Under the pieces are notes generated by a model, which saw nothing but the letters and a program-made list of their open reading frames with translations, did no database searches and was not told the DNA's origin. A DNA stretch of 64,000 bases. It comes from Deinococcus budaensis (lineage in GTDB: Bacteria > Deinococcota > Deinococci > Deinococcales > Deinococcaceae). The position numbers and the translations under genes were made by a program. The DNA lies in the NCBI RefSeq assembly GCF_014201885.1, contig NZ_JACHFN010000007.1:1-64000 (forward strand). The letters are read 5' to 3'. This document shows positions 44,940 through 53,028 of the stretch, in pieces (the first letter of the stretch is position 1; each line of letters begins with the position of its first letter).

Positions 44940-45671
44940 TCACAGCGTGACTTCCCCGGCAGGGCGGGAAGACCGGTCCTGGGCCGTGGGCTTGAGGGCG
45001 GACGTTTCGACGACGGCGGTGAGGTGGTCAAACATCGCGGTCCTGGCGCGCTCGGGATCGTTGGCGAGGATGGCCTGCGCGATGCGCCCATGCTGGGCGA
45101 TAGTAAGTTCGGGCAGGTGGCCGGTCAGGGCCGTGGTCCGCAGGTCGCTCAGCAGGGAACGCAGCAGGGCGAGCACTTCGAGGATGACCGGATTGCCCGC
45201 CGTCTGCGCGACGAGCTGGTGAAACTGGAGGTCCTCTTTGGACAGCCGCAGGCCCCGCGCCGCCGCCTCACGCTGCTGGTTCAGGGCGAGTTCGAAGGCC
45301 GGGGCGTGCCCCGCCGCCGCGCGCCGTGCGGCGAGGGCCGCGACTTCCGGCTCCAGCAGCAGGCGGAATTCCAGCAGATCGAGGGCCGCCTGGGGACTGC
45401 CGCTGAGCAGGCCGCGAAAGGGCAGACTCAGGGTCTGGGCGTTGGGAGAGCGCACGTAAGTTCCGTCGCCCTGGCGGACTTCCACCTGCCCCAGCAGTTC
45501 GAGCTGGCGAAAAGCGTCGCGCAGGCTGGCCCGCGACACCCCGAAGCGGGCGCTGAGTTCGCGCTCTGGCGGAAGGCGAGTGCCACTAGGGTACGTCCCG
45601 TTGCGAATAAGGAGCAGAAGCTCGTTGGCGACCGTGTCTGACAGTTTGACCTTGCGGATGACACTCGGCAC
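44940..45671 (-). CDS. GntR/FadR-family regulator with FCD domain
   Basis: The 243-residue protein has an N-terminal winged HTH (about 5-70; PPERELSARFGVSRASLRDAF, GQGDGTYV-like wing) and a helical FCD effector domain (about 90-230; EFRLLLEPEVAALAA, FHQLVAQTAGNPV). It probably controls the downstream importer/amidase genes and responds to their substrate. I start it at GTG 45671, just after AGGAGGTCGA. A palindrome typical of the family lies 40 bases upstream. Confidence 0.85.
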   Translation of the reverse strand: MPSVIRKVKLSDTVANELLLLIRNGTYPSGTRLPPERELSARFGVSRASLRDAFRQLELLGQVEVRQGDGTYVRSPNAQTLSLPFRGLLSGSPQAALDLLEFRLLLEPEVAALAARRAAAGHAPAFELALNQQREAAARGLRLSKEDLQFHQLVAQTAGNPVILEVLALLRSLLSDLRTTALTGHLPELTIAQHGRIAQAILANDPERARTAMFDHLTAVVETSALKPTAQDRSSRPAGEVTL

Positions 45672-45711
45672 TCGACCTCCTAGACGTACATCAACGCTGG
45701 AAGAGGTAGTA

Positions 45712-45728
45712 TGGTCAGACCAATTGTA
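45712..45728 (-). promoter_or_regulatory. FCD-regulator operator and -10 box
   Basis: TGGT-CAG-ACCA at 45712-45722 is a perfect TGGT-N3-ACCA palindrome, the known style of FadR/FCD-family operators. Directly next to it on the minus strand is TACAAT (45728-45723), a good -10 box. Binding at the operator would cover the transcription start, so autorepression is likely. Confidence 0.6.
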
Positions 45729-46306
45729 TGTGGACCGAGTGTACCTCCTGGCTGCTGAAAATGCACGTCTGTTCTGACTAGACAGACCGCCTGAGCACGC
45801 CTCTGCGCGCTCCTCGTCAGCCTGACGCGATGGGGCGCTCCCCGACCTGGCCCGGCGTGGGAACCGGCCCTGCGGTCGGCGGGCAGGCCGATAGGCAGGC
45901 TCCGGCAGGCCGCCCGGTAGGCGAGGGAAAGCCGGTCTTGGGCCTGGTGCTCGCTGACGGTGCCGTCCGGGTGCGTCAGGGTGACCGTGTGGACCTCGGT
46001 GGCCAGCGCGGCGAAGCGGACGCGCTCGCGGCGGCTGCAACAGCGGTAGCCGTGGGCGCGCAGGTGGTCGCGGTACACCCGGCACACGTCGCTCATGGGG
46101 ACCACCCGGCGGGGACCTGTGCTTGCGAGGTCGGTGCGGGGAAACTCGCGAATCAGAACAGCGGATGACCCCAGCAATTCAAATCACAGAGCGAAGTGGT
46201 CGGCACCACCCCGACAGCAGATGGGAATGCCCGGCCGCCCGGATTCGGACAGGCGGCAGAAGTTTTGGCGATGACAACACCAGGCCGTTCCCGGTGTGGG
46301 AGCACC
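45729..46306. other. Gap without a firm gene
   Basis: A minus-strand frame from an ATG at 46096 (MSDVCRVYRDHLRAHGYRC) stays open past 45729 into the FCD promoter. Its first 70 residues look protein-like (RERVRFAALATEVHTVTLTHPDG), the rest is Arg/Pro-rich. I cannot decide whether it is a remnant or chance. The remainder shows nothing. Confidence 0.35.
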
Positions 46307-46627
46307 TCAAGCGGTGACCACCCATCCCCGAAAGGCGAACCCGGTATAGAACAGGCTGACCCCCCGGAACCCGGCGTCCCGCAAGGTGGCCTCGTCCTCC
46401 TCCGGCGTGAGGATGTGCAGGCGCGCGTCCAGGGCCACCCAGGCCTTCGCCGCCTGCTGAGGCTCGATGCCGGAAGTCACCAGGAAGGCGGCGTGGCGTG
46501 ACAGCCACAGGTCCCGCTCGCCTTCCCCCTGCGGAAAGCTGAAGTGGGCCACCACGAACGGCGCGCCGGGCCTGAGACGGCGGTGAACCTGGGCCATATG
46601 GGTCTCCCTGAGAGCACCACTGATGAC
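46307..46627 (-). pseudogene. C-terminal remnant of a class I methyltransferase
   Basis: The frame covers about 106 residues: MAQVHRRLRPGAPFVVAHFS, DLWLSRHAAFLVTSGI and FRGVSLFYTGFAFRGWVV are the last strands and helices of a SAM-dependent methyltransferase. The frame remains open upstream up to the end of the IS3-family element at 46628, where it is lost; the SAM-binding half is missing. I did not find the other half on the far side of the element. Confidence 0.65.
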
Positions 46628-46657
46628 TGGGCTTGCCCCGATTGTGCGTAGTTGAAG

Positions 46658-47525
46658 TTAAGCGGCTGTAGCTTGGCGTTCGAACTCCAGGGGCGTCAAG
46701 TACCCCAGGGTGGAATGGCGGCGCTGGCGGTTGGAGAAGACTTCAATGTCCTCGAAGACGGCTTGGCGGGCAGCCGCACGGCTCTCGAAGATGACCTCCT
46801 CGAACAGCTCCCGTTTCAGGGAGCTGAGAAAGCCCTCCACGACGGCGTTGTCCCAGGAATCCCCCTTGCGGCTCCTGCTGCCCCTGGCCCGCAGGCGGGC
46901 CAGTTCTGCCTGAAAGAGCCTGCTGACGTATTGGCTGCCCCTATCGCTGTGATGGAGCAAGCCCGAGGGCGGATCACGACGCCTGGCGGCCATCTGGAAT
47001 GCGGCCAGCGGCAGAGTGGCGGGCATGGACGCGGCCATCGCGTACCCAATCACGGCCCGCGAATACAGGTCCAGGGTGACCGCCAGGTACAGCCAACCCT
47101 TCCGGGTGGGCACGTACGTGATGTCGGACGCCCAGACCGGATTGGGCTGCGGAACCTCGAACTGGCCTGGCGTTCCAGGCGGTTGGGGCAGACCGGGAGA
47201 GGGTGGTGGCTGTCGGTGGTGCGCAGCCAGCGGCGCTTCCCTATGCCCGGAGACCCCCCGAGCGCATCAGGCGAGCCACACGCTTTCGAGACCCCCGCAG
47301 ACCTTCGGCCCGCCGTTGCGCGTGAAGTCGTGGCGCCCCATATCTGCCCTTACTCCGCTGGTGAGCGTCCTGGATGCGCTGCTCCAGCAGCGCATCCTGC
47401 TGCTTGCGGTCGGAGATCGGCCTTCTCCGCCAACGGTGGTACCCACTCACCGACACCTCCAGCACCCGGCACCTCACGTCCAGACGGGAGTGCTCGCGGT
47501 GAGCGTGGATGAAGCGGTACCTCAG
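46658..47525 (-). pseudogene. IS3-family transposase orfB, frameshifted
   Basis: The N-terminal part reads RFIHAHREHSRLDVRCR, VSVSGYHRWRRRPIS, GRYGAPRLHAQ and stops at a TAG near 47241. Another frame gives KRRWLRTTDSHHPLPVCPNR, and after an apparent 4-base insertion a third gives WASDITYVPTRKGWLYL, HHSDRGSQYVS and GDSWDNAVVEGFLSSLKREL. These contain the DDE residues of the rve domain. At least two frameshifts break it, so the copy cannot make transposase. Confidence 0.75.
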
Positions 47526-47822
47526 CGCGTGGTTTCTTTGGCGAAGAAGGCCGCCGCTTTATTCAGGATTTCGCGCTCCTGGCGCGAGATCTCGTTTTCT
47601 TTGCGGAGTCTCTGAATCTCCTGCTGTTCCGGGGTCAGGACCGGCTTCCCCTGACCAGGACAAGCCGCCTCGCCCTTTTCCTGTTCGGCGTTCATCCACT
47701 TCCGCAGTAATGAGACGTTGATGCCCAGGTCGCGGGCGGTGCCCGAGAGCTTGCCGCCGGTTCGGGCGAGTTGCACTGCCGTAACGCTTGAACTCGGCGG
47801 TATGAATGCTGCGGTTTGTCAT
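47522..47822 (-). pseudogene. IS3-family transposase orfA, frameshifted
   Basis: From the ATG at 47822 the frame reads MTNRSIHTAEFKRY, then an extra G shifts it. The following frame gives QLARTGGKLSGTARDLGIN, VSLLRKWMNAEQEKGEA and a leucine-zipper-like tail ending AAFFAKETTR. This is the HTH_Tnp_1 orfA of IS3-family elements. It ends just before orfB in the usual overlapping arrangement. Confidence 0.72.
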
Positions 47823-48052
47823 GATGGCGCCTCCCCTCTTCGAGGCTGACCTCCACCTGCGCACAACCGGGTCACCCTCAGTGCAGCGGGCAGCCTGAAG
47901 TTCAGGTGGCTCACCAGGAACGTCGACCCGCTCCTCGTGAACTTGCCCGAAGCTCCCAGCCTGGCGACATCCCCTTCGCCGCGACGGACGGCGCGGGGCA
48001 GCAGCCTGGCCTCACGGGTTTTCCACCCTTTTCCAGCACACTTCCAGCTCGC

Positions 48053-51000
48053 CTACGGTGACGCGGCCACGCGGTCCCGGCCCGCCGCCTTGGCCTCGTA
48101 CAGCTTCTCGTCGGCCAGAGCGATCATCTTCTCGTGGTCGCGCACGTCCGTCCGGGCGCAGACGCCGATGGACAGGGTCACCTCGAGGTCTGGTGCCAGC
48201 TCAGACCAGGGATGATGCCGCACCGCAAGGCGAAGCCGCTCGGCCATGTCCGCTGCTTGTTGGGGGGTGGCGTGGGGGAGCACCACCAGGAATTCCTCGC
48301 CGCCGTAGCGGCCCACCAGGTTTCCGGGACGGCAGAGGTCCTGAAAGAGCCGCGCCGCCCGGCGGAGGACCTCATCGCCCACCGGGTGGGAGAAACGGTC
48401 GTTAATCTGCTTGAAGTGGTCGAGGTCCACCATCAGCAGGGCGAGCGGGTGGCCCGTCTGCCGGTGTTGCTCGAAGGCCTGCAGCAGCCGCTCCTCGATG
48501 TGGCGGCGGTTGTACACGCCGGTCAGGCCGTCTTCGCGCAACTGGCGCTCCAGCCGCTTGGACTGCTCCTGCAGCGCCGCCAGCAGCGCGGTCTTCTCGC
48601 GGTTGGCTTTTTCAAGTTCGGCGTTTGTCCCGGCCAGTTCCAGCGTGCGGATCCTGTAGGCCTCTGCCTCGGCGCGGGCCCGCTCGGCCTGGTGCTCGAC
48701 CATCAGGGCCGCCGTGCGCTGCGAGTTCTCCTGGCGGTAGATCTCCAGGTCGAGCGCGTACGCGGTCTTGAGATGCTCAGTTGCCTGCACCGGGTCAGCA
48801 GCACCCTGGTAGGCCGCCGCCAGATCCCGGTGCGCCTCGGCGGCGGCACGCTTGATGCCGTAGCGCTCGGCCAGGATGCGGGCCTCTTCAAGGAGTGGCT
48901 GTGCCCCCTGACCCCCGCCGTTACGCAGCAGGCCCCGGCCAAAATACAGCGCTGCCCACACCGCCACTTCCGGGTACCGCTCGGCAACCGGGGAGACCCG
49001 GTGCCACGCGTCTGTGTACAGCTTCAGGGCTTCTTCCCAAGCCCCCTGTTCATCCATGGCCCGGGCCAGGGTGGAGGTCGACACGATGTCGAGCATGAAG
49101 TTGCCTTGTTGCCTTGCCAGCGCCACGGCCTGCCGACCTTCGTCAACCGCCGCTTGCAGCTGCCCTGTTTCCAGATGGAGATCTGAAAGGTTGTACCGGC
49201 ACAGCAGCTCGCCGTCCGCGCTGCCCTCCCTCAGGTGCATGCCCAGCGCTTCTTGAAAGTATTCGGCAGCCTTGCCGAAGTCCTCCAGATTTTTGTAGAG
49301 GAGCGCCAGGTTTCCCAGCATCTTCGCTTCGCCGCTCAGATCCCGCAGCTTTCTGGACAGCTCAATGGCCTTGAGGCAGCAGGCGACGGCCTTTTCCGTG
49401 GAGTGCAGGCTGGCGTGAACCCAGCTCAGGATGTTGAGGCTGTCACGCTGCAGTGGGAGGTCAGGCAACCGCTCACCGATCTCCAGCGCCTGACCCAGCA
49501 GGTCCAGGGCCTGTGAAAGCTCCTGCATGTGAAAATGCGCGAAGGCCAGATTCCTGAACCCGAACCCGGTGCCGCGGGCGTACCCGTGCTGCTGCGCCAG
49601 CGTCAGGGCCGCCTGGGTCCGTTCCCGCAGCGCCTCGGGATCCTGGGACCGCAAGTCCCACGCCTGGTCCAGCATGGCGTCGATCAGGGCCTGGGCCTGA
49701 CGCTCGGCGTCCGTCAGCACCGGTTCCCCTCCCGCCTCTTCGGGGGCTCCCCCGGGGTCCGCCGCCGGGCGCGGCTGCTCTTCCGGGAACGTCTCGTGCT
49801 CGCCCCGGCGCAGCAGCTCGGCAAAGGCCCCCACAATGTCCGGGTCAAAGTGCTTTCCAGCTTGCGCCTGCAACTCGGCGAGCGCGTCCTCGGGGGGCCA
49901 CGCCGCCTTGTACGGACGTTGGGTGGTCAGGGCGTCCCAGACGTCCACGACGGCGACGATCCGGCCAACCAGGGGAATCTGTTCCCCAGCCAGGCCCTGG
50001 GGATAGCCGCTGCCGTCCCAGCGCTCGTGGTGGGTCAGCGCAATCTGCTCGGCCAGACGCAGCAGTTCCGAGCGTCCACCCTGCAGCACGCGCGCGCCAA
50101 TGGTGGTGTGGTGCCGCATCACCGCATGGTCCTCGGGCGTGAACTTCTCCTGCTTGAGCAGCACGGCGTCGGGGACGCCGATCTTGCCCACGTCGTGGAG
50201 CCGCGCGGCGAGGCGAATCAGGTGGACGTCCCGGGCCGGCAGGCCGAAAGCCTGGGCCAAGCGTCCGGCGAGGTTGCCCACCCGGTGGGTGTGCAGGGCG
50301 GTGCGGTCGTCGCGGTACTCGGCTGCGACGCCCAGCCGGGTCACGGTCTCGAGTTGTGCCTGTTCCAATTCCTCGGTGCGTGCCCGCACCTGCGCCTCCG
50401 CGTCCTCCTTGGCGCGCAGGGCCACGTCGTTGAGCTGGCGGTACATCTCCGACTGGTGCCGGGCCTTTTCCAATTCGAGCTGATCGGTCAGGTGCCGCAA
50501 GCGGCGGTCACTGTCCTCCCGGAACAGCTCACGCTGCCCCCGAATCACTTGCTCTTGGTGAACCAGGGCGTCCTCCAGGTCCCCCAGGACCCGCAGGCTG
50601 GCCGCGAGCTGTTCGCGGGCCAGCAGGGCCTCGCGGGGCATGGACCCCGCAGTCAGGGTCAGCGCTTCCCGCAGGTGCCCGGCAGCGGCCTCATGCTCGC
50701 CGCGCCCAGCATGCAGCGCACCCAGGTGGATGAGGGTGCTGGCCAAGACAGGCTTGTCGTCGAGGCTCCGGGCCAGCTCCCGCGCCTCGTGCAAGGTGGC
50801 GCGGGCCAGGTCGTCTTGCCCCAGGGCGGACTGGACTTGTCCCAGCGCATCCAGGGTACCGGCCTCCTCGTGCCGCAGGCCATGGGCACGGGTGATGGTC
50901 AGGGCGTGCAGGAACGCGTCCAGGGCGCCGCGGTACTCCCCACGCTCGCGGTACACGATCCCCAGTTCGTTGTGGCCGGCCGCCATGCTCAGAAACGTGC

Positions 51001-51775
51001 CGGTGCGTTCCCCCACCTCGATGCCGGCCCGCAGGGACGCCTCGGCCTCGGTCAGGTTTCCCAGCTCGCGGTAGACCTTGCCCACATTGACCAGGCACAT
51101 GCTCAGGAGGCTGTTGAGCGATACCTCATGGTTGCGCAGGAACTCCAAGCAGCGCAGGAACGAGTCAAGGGCCTGCATGAAGTGCCCCAGGCCCTCGTGC
51201 ACCAGGCCCAGGTTGTTGAGGGCTTTGGCATGGCCCTCGCGGTCCCCCAGGCGCAGGCGCAACTCGGCGAGCCGCTCCAGGGTCGAAGCGGCCTCCACGA
51301 AGTTCCCCTGGCGAAACTGCACCATGGCCTGAAGGTCCAAGACCTGCACCAGCACGCTGTCCATGGCCATATGCCCGCTGAGACGAATCACTTCCTCGCA
51401 CAGCGGCAGTGCGAGGTCGAAGCGTTCGAGCTGCTCGGCACAGCGCAGCCGCAGCAGCAGCGCCTCGCCGTACAGCGCGGCGTGCGGGACTTGCAGATAA
51501 GCCCGGGCGGCCTGCTCGGCGAGCAGGTCGCCCCGTTCCGGATCACCCAGCGCCAGCGCCGCCAGGGCCTGGGTGTGCAGCGCCTCGGCCACGCCCAGGG
51601 TATACCCGGGCGCCTGCACCTGGCCCAGAATCCCCGCCGCCCGGTCCCAAGCGGCTTGAGGATGGTCCGGCACCAGTGCCCGGGCCTCCCGGTTGAGCGC
51701 GTCACTGTCTTGGCGCAACCGCTCCAGGGCTTGTGCCTCCGAGTTCTTCGTGCTGCTGCTGCTGCTGTTCGTCAT
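48053..51775 (-). CDS. TPR / HD-GYP / TPR / GGDEF c-di-GMP signalling protein
   Basis: This 1,240-residue cytosolic protein has TPR-like helices (about 40-430), a coiled-coil linker (430-478), an HD-GYP domain (478-655; HDVGKIG at 527-533, HHERWDGSGYP at 582-592), a second TPR block (690-1015), a coiled coil (1015-1080) and a GGDEF domain (1080-1240; GGEEF at 1158-1162). Both catalytic motifs are intact, so it may make and break c-di-GMP. The RxxD inhibitory site is degenerate (RPGN). There is no signal peptide or membrane helix. ATG at 51775 begins MTNSSSSS; a TTG at 51793 is the alternative. It follows two subtilase genes. Confidence 0.88.
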   Translation of the reverse strand: MTNSSSSSTKNSEAQALERLRQDSDALNREARALVPDHPQAAWDRAAGILGQVQAPGYTLGVAEALHTQALAALALGDPERGDLLAEQAARAYLQVPHAALYGEALLLRLRCAEQLERFDLALPLCEEVIRLSGHMAMDSVLVQVLDLQAMVQFRQGNFVEAASTLERLAELRLRLGDREGHAKALNNLGLVHEGLGHFMQALDSFLRCLEFLRNHEVSLNSLLSMCLVNVGKVYRELGNLTEAEASLRAGIEVGERTGTFLSMAAGHNELGIVYRERGEYRGALDAFLHALTITRAHGLRHEEAGTLDALGQVQSALGQDDLARATLHEARELARSLDDKPVLASTLIHLGALHAGRGEHEAAAGHLREALTLTAGSMPREALLAREQLAASLRVLGDLEDALVHQEQVIRGQRELFREDSDRRLRHLTDQLELEKARHQSEMYRQLNDVALRAKEDAEAQVRARTEELEQAQLETVTRLGVAAEYRDDRTALHTHRVGNLAGRLAQAFGLPARDVHLIRLAARLHDVGKIGVPDAVLLKQEKFTPEDHAVMRHHTTIGARVLQGGRSELLRLAEQIALTHHERWDGSGYPQGLAGEQIPLVGRIVAVVDVWDALTTQRPYKAAWPPEDALAELQAQAGKHFDPDIVGAFAELLRRGEHETFPEEQPRPAADPGGAPEEAGGEPVLTDAERQAQALIDAMLDQAWDLRSQDPEALRERTQAALTLAQQHGYARGTGFGFRNLAFAHFHMQELSQALDLLGQALEIGERLPDLPLQRDSLNILSWVHASLHSTEKAVACCLKAIELSRKLRDLSGEAKMLGNLALLYKNLEDFGKAAEYFQEALGMHLREGSADGELLCRYNLSDLHLETGQLQAAVDEGRQAVALARQQGNFMLDIVSTSTLARAMDEQGAWEEALKLYTDAWHRVSPVAERYPEVAVWAALYFGRGLLRNGGGQGAQPLLEEARILAERYGIKRAAAEAHRDLAAAYQGAADPVQATEHLKTAYALDLEIYRQENSQRTAALMVEHQAERARAEAEAYRIRTLELAGTNAELEKANREKTALLAALQEQSKRLERQLREDGLTGVYNRRHIEERLLQAFEQHRQTGHPLALLMVDLDHFKQINDRFSHPVGDEVLRRAARLFQDLCRPGNLVGRYGGEEFLVVLPHATPQQAADMAERLRLAVRHHPWSELAPDLEVTLSIGVCARTDVRDHEKMIALADEKLYEAKAAGRDRVAASP

Positions 51776-51873
51776 AGGATCCCTAGGGGGCAAGGTGAGG
51801 CGAGTCAGGGGGAAGACGTCGGCCGGAATCCAGGAGACGAGGATCCGGCCGGGAAGCCACCAGCAGGGCCAGC

Positions 51874-53022
51874 TTAACGGACGCTCTTCAGAAAGGCACC
51901 CACATTGATGGCCCCCTGGCCCAACAGGGCCGATCCACCGGCGGCGAGGTTCGGGTTGTTCGGCGCCACGCTGGTGGCTGTGGCGCCGAGCTGCTGCGCC
52001 AGGCGTCCCCGGTCGTCCCCGCTGTAGGCTTCTCCCAGGGCGAGCGCCAGCGCTCCTGCCAGGACCGGTGCGGCGAAAGACGTGCCCTTGACGGCAACGA
52101 CCGTGCCGTTCAGGCCTGCGGTGACCAGGTCGTCGCCGGGCGCGAGGACTTCCAGGTTGCCGCCGTAGTTGGTCCAGGGCGTGAGTGTGTAATCGCTCCG
52201 GATCGCGCCGGCGTTGATCGCGTACTGCCCCAGCGTCGTGTTCTGGGTGCTGCTTCTGGCAGGGTACTGAACGTACCTCGTGCCGTCGTTGCCGGTGGGC
52301 AGCGTCACGTACACTCCCTGTTCGGCGGCCTCCCGGATCGCTTCGGTGAGCGTGCTGTCGTACCCCGACACGGCCGAGACGTTGATGATGTCTGCGCCGC
52401 TGGCGACCGCGTGACGCACGGCCGCCGCGACGGTATCTGCGGGCGTCTCGCCGCTGGCCTTCAGGGCGCGCAGGGGCAGGATGGTGGCGCCGGGGGCCAC
52501 CTGCAGGATCAGGCCTGCCACGGCGGTGCCGTGACCGGACACCGTTCCGCCGTCCTCCTCCTGGGGCACGGCGTCGTTGCCGATAAAGTCGCGCCAGTGG
52601 GCGGCGTCGGCGAGGTGATCGGCAAAGGCGGGATGGCCCAGGTCAAGGCCGGTGTCCACCACAGCGACCATAACGCCCTCGCCCAGATGAGGGGCCTGGG
52701 CCTGACCCGCCGCGAGGTGGATGGCTTCCCAGTCGGCCAGGTTCTCCGCAAAGGTGTTGCGCAGCCCACCCGGGAGGGTACTGGCCCAGAGGTCGTCGGT
52801 GGCCCTGGCCCAGGCCCCGTAGGACGCTCTGGCCCAGGCTCCATAAGAGGCGCTCGCCTCGGCCACCTTGACGTGGGTTGAGGTGGCTCCTGGGAGAGCG
52901 AGGGCCGCCGCGGGGGGGGGCGCTGTGGGCGAGCCATTTCCGGCCGGCACGGTGCCGCAGGCCGACAGGAGGGCCGCAACCCCGGCCAGCCGCATGGTGT
53001 TCTGGAGCAGGGACGACATCAT
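51874..53022 (-). CDS. Lipoprotein subtilase (S8 peptidase) with SYGAWARA repeats
   Basis: The 382-residue protein has a lipoprotein signal (LLSAC, lipid-bearing C22), a short linker with two exact copies of SYGAWARA (59-74), and a subtilisin domain with D123 (VVDTGLD), H164 (SGHGTAVAG) and S315 (GTSFAAPV). It should be anchored outside the cytoplasmic membrane. No classical I9 propeptide is visible; the repeat-bearing linker is in its place. It starts six bases after the other subtilase gene ends and lies upstream of the large c-di-GMP protein. Confidence 0.88.
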   Translation of the reverse strand: MMSSLLQNTMRLAGVAALLSACGTVPAGNGSPTAPPPAAALALPGATSTHVKVAEASASYGAWARASYGAWARATDDLWASTLPGGLRNTFAENLADWEAIHLAAGQAQAPHLGEGVMVAVVDTGLDLGHPAFADHLADAAHWRDFIGNDAVPQEEDGGTVSGHGTAVAGLILQVAPGATILPLRALKASGETPADTVAAAVRHAVASGADIINVSAVSGYDSTLTEAIREAAEQGVYVTLPTGNDGTRYVQYPARSSTQNTTLGQYAINAGAIRSDYTLTPWTNYGGNLEVLAPGDDLVTAGLNGTVVAVKGTSFAAPVLAGALALALGEAYSGDDRGRLAQQLGATATSVAPNNPNLAAGGSALLGQGAINVGAFLKSVR

Positions 53023-53028
53023 GGATTC

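Larger units (their letters stand above)
46628..47880 (-). mobile_element. Degenerate IS3-family insertion sequence
   Basis: The element is about 1,253 bp. Its ends are imperfect inverted repeats of 36 bases: from the left TGGGCTTGCCCCG..., and from the right, on the opposite strand, TGAGGGTGACCCG..., sharing GnTTGTGCGnAG inside (about 26 of 36 positions match). It encodes orfA (HTH) and orfB (rve) on the minus strand, both broken. No clear target duplication is visible, so flanking rearrangement after insertion is likely. Confidence 0.75.

Noticed and set aside
45680..46096. Small minus-strand gene before the FCD regulator
   Set aside because: The start is plausible, but the frame runs through the FCD promoter and its second half is Arg/Pro-rich; described only as part of the gap.
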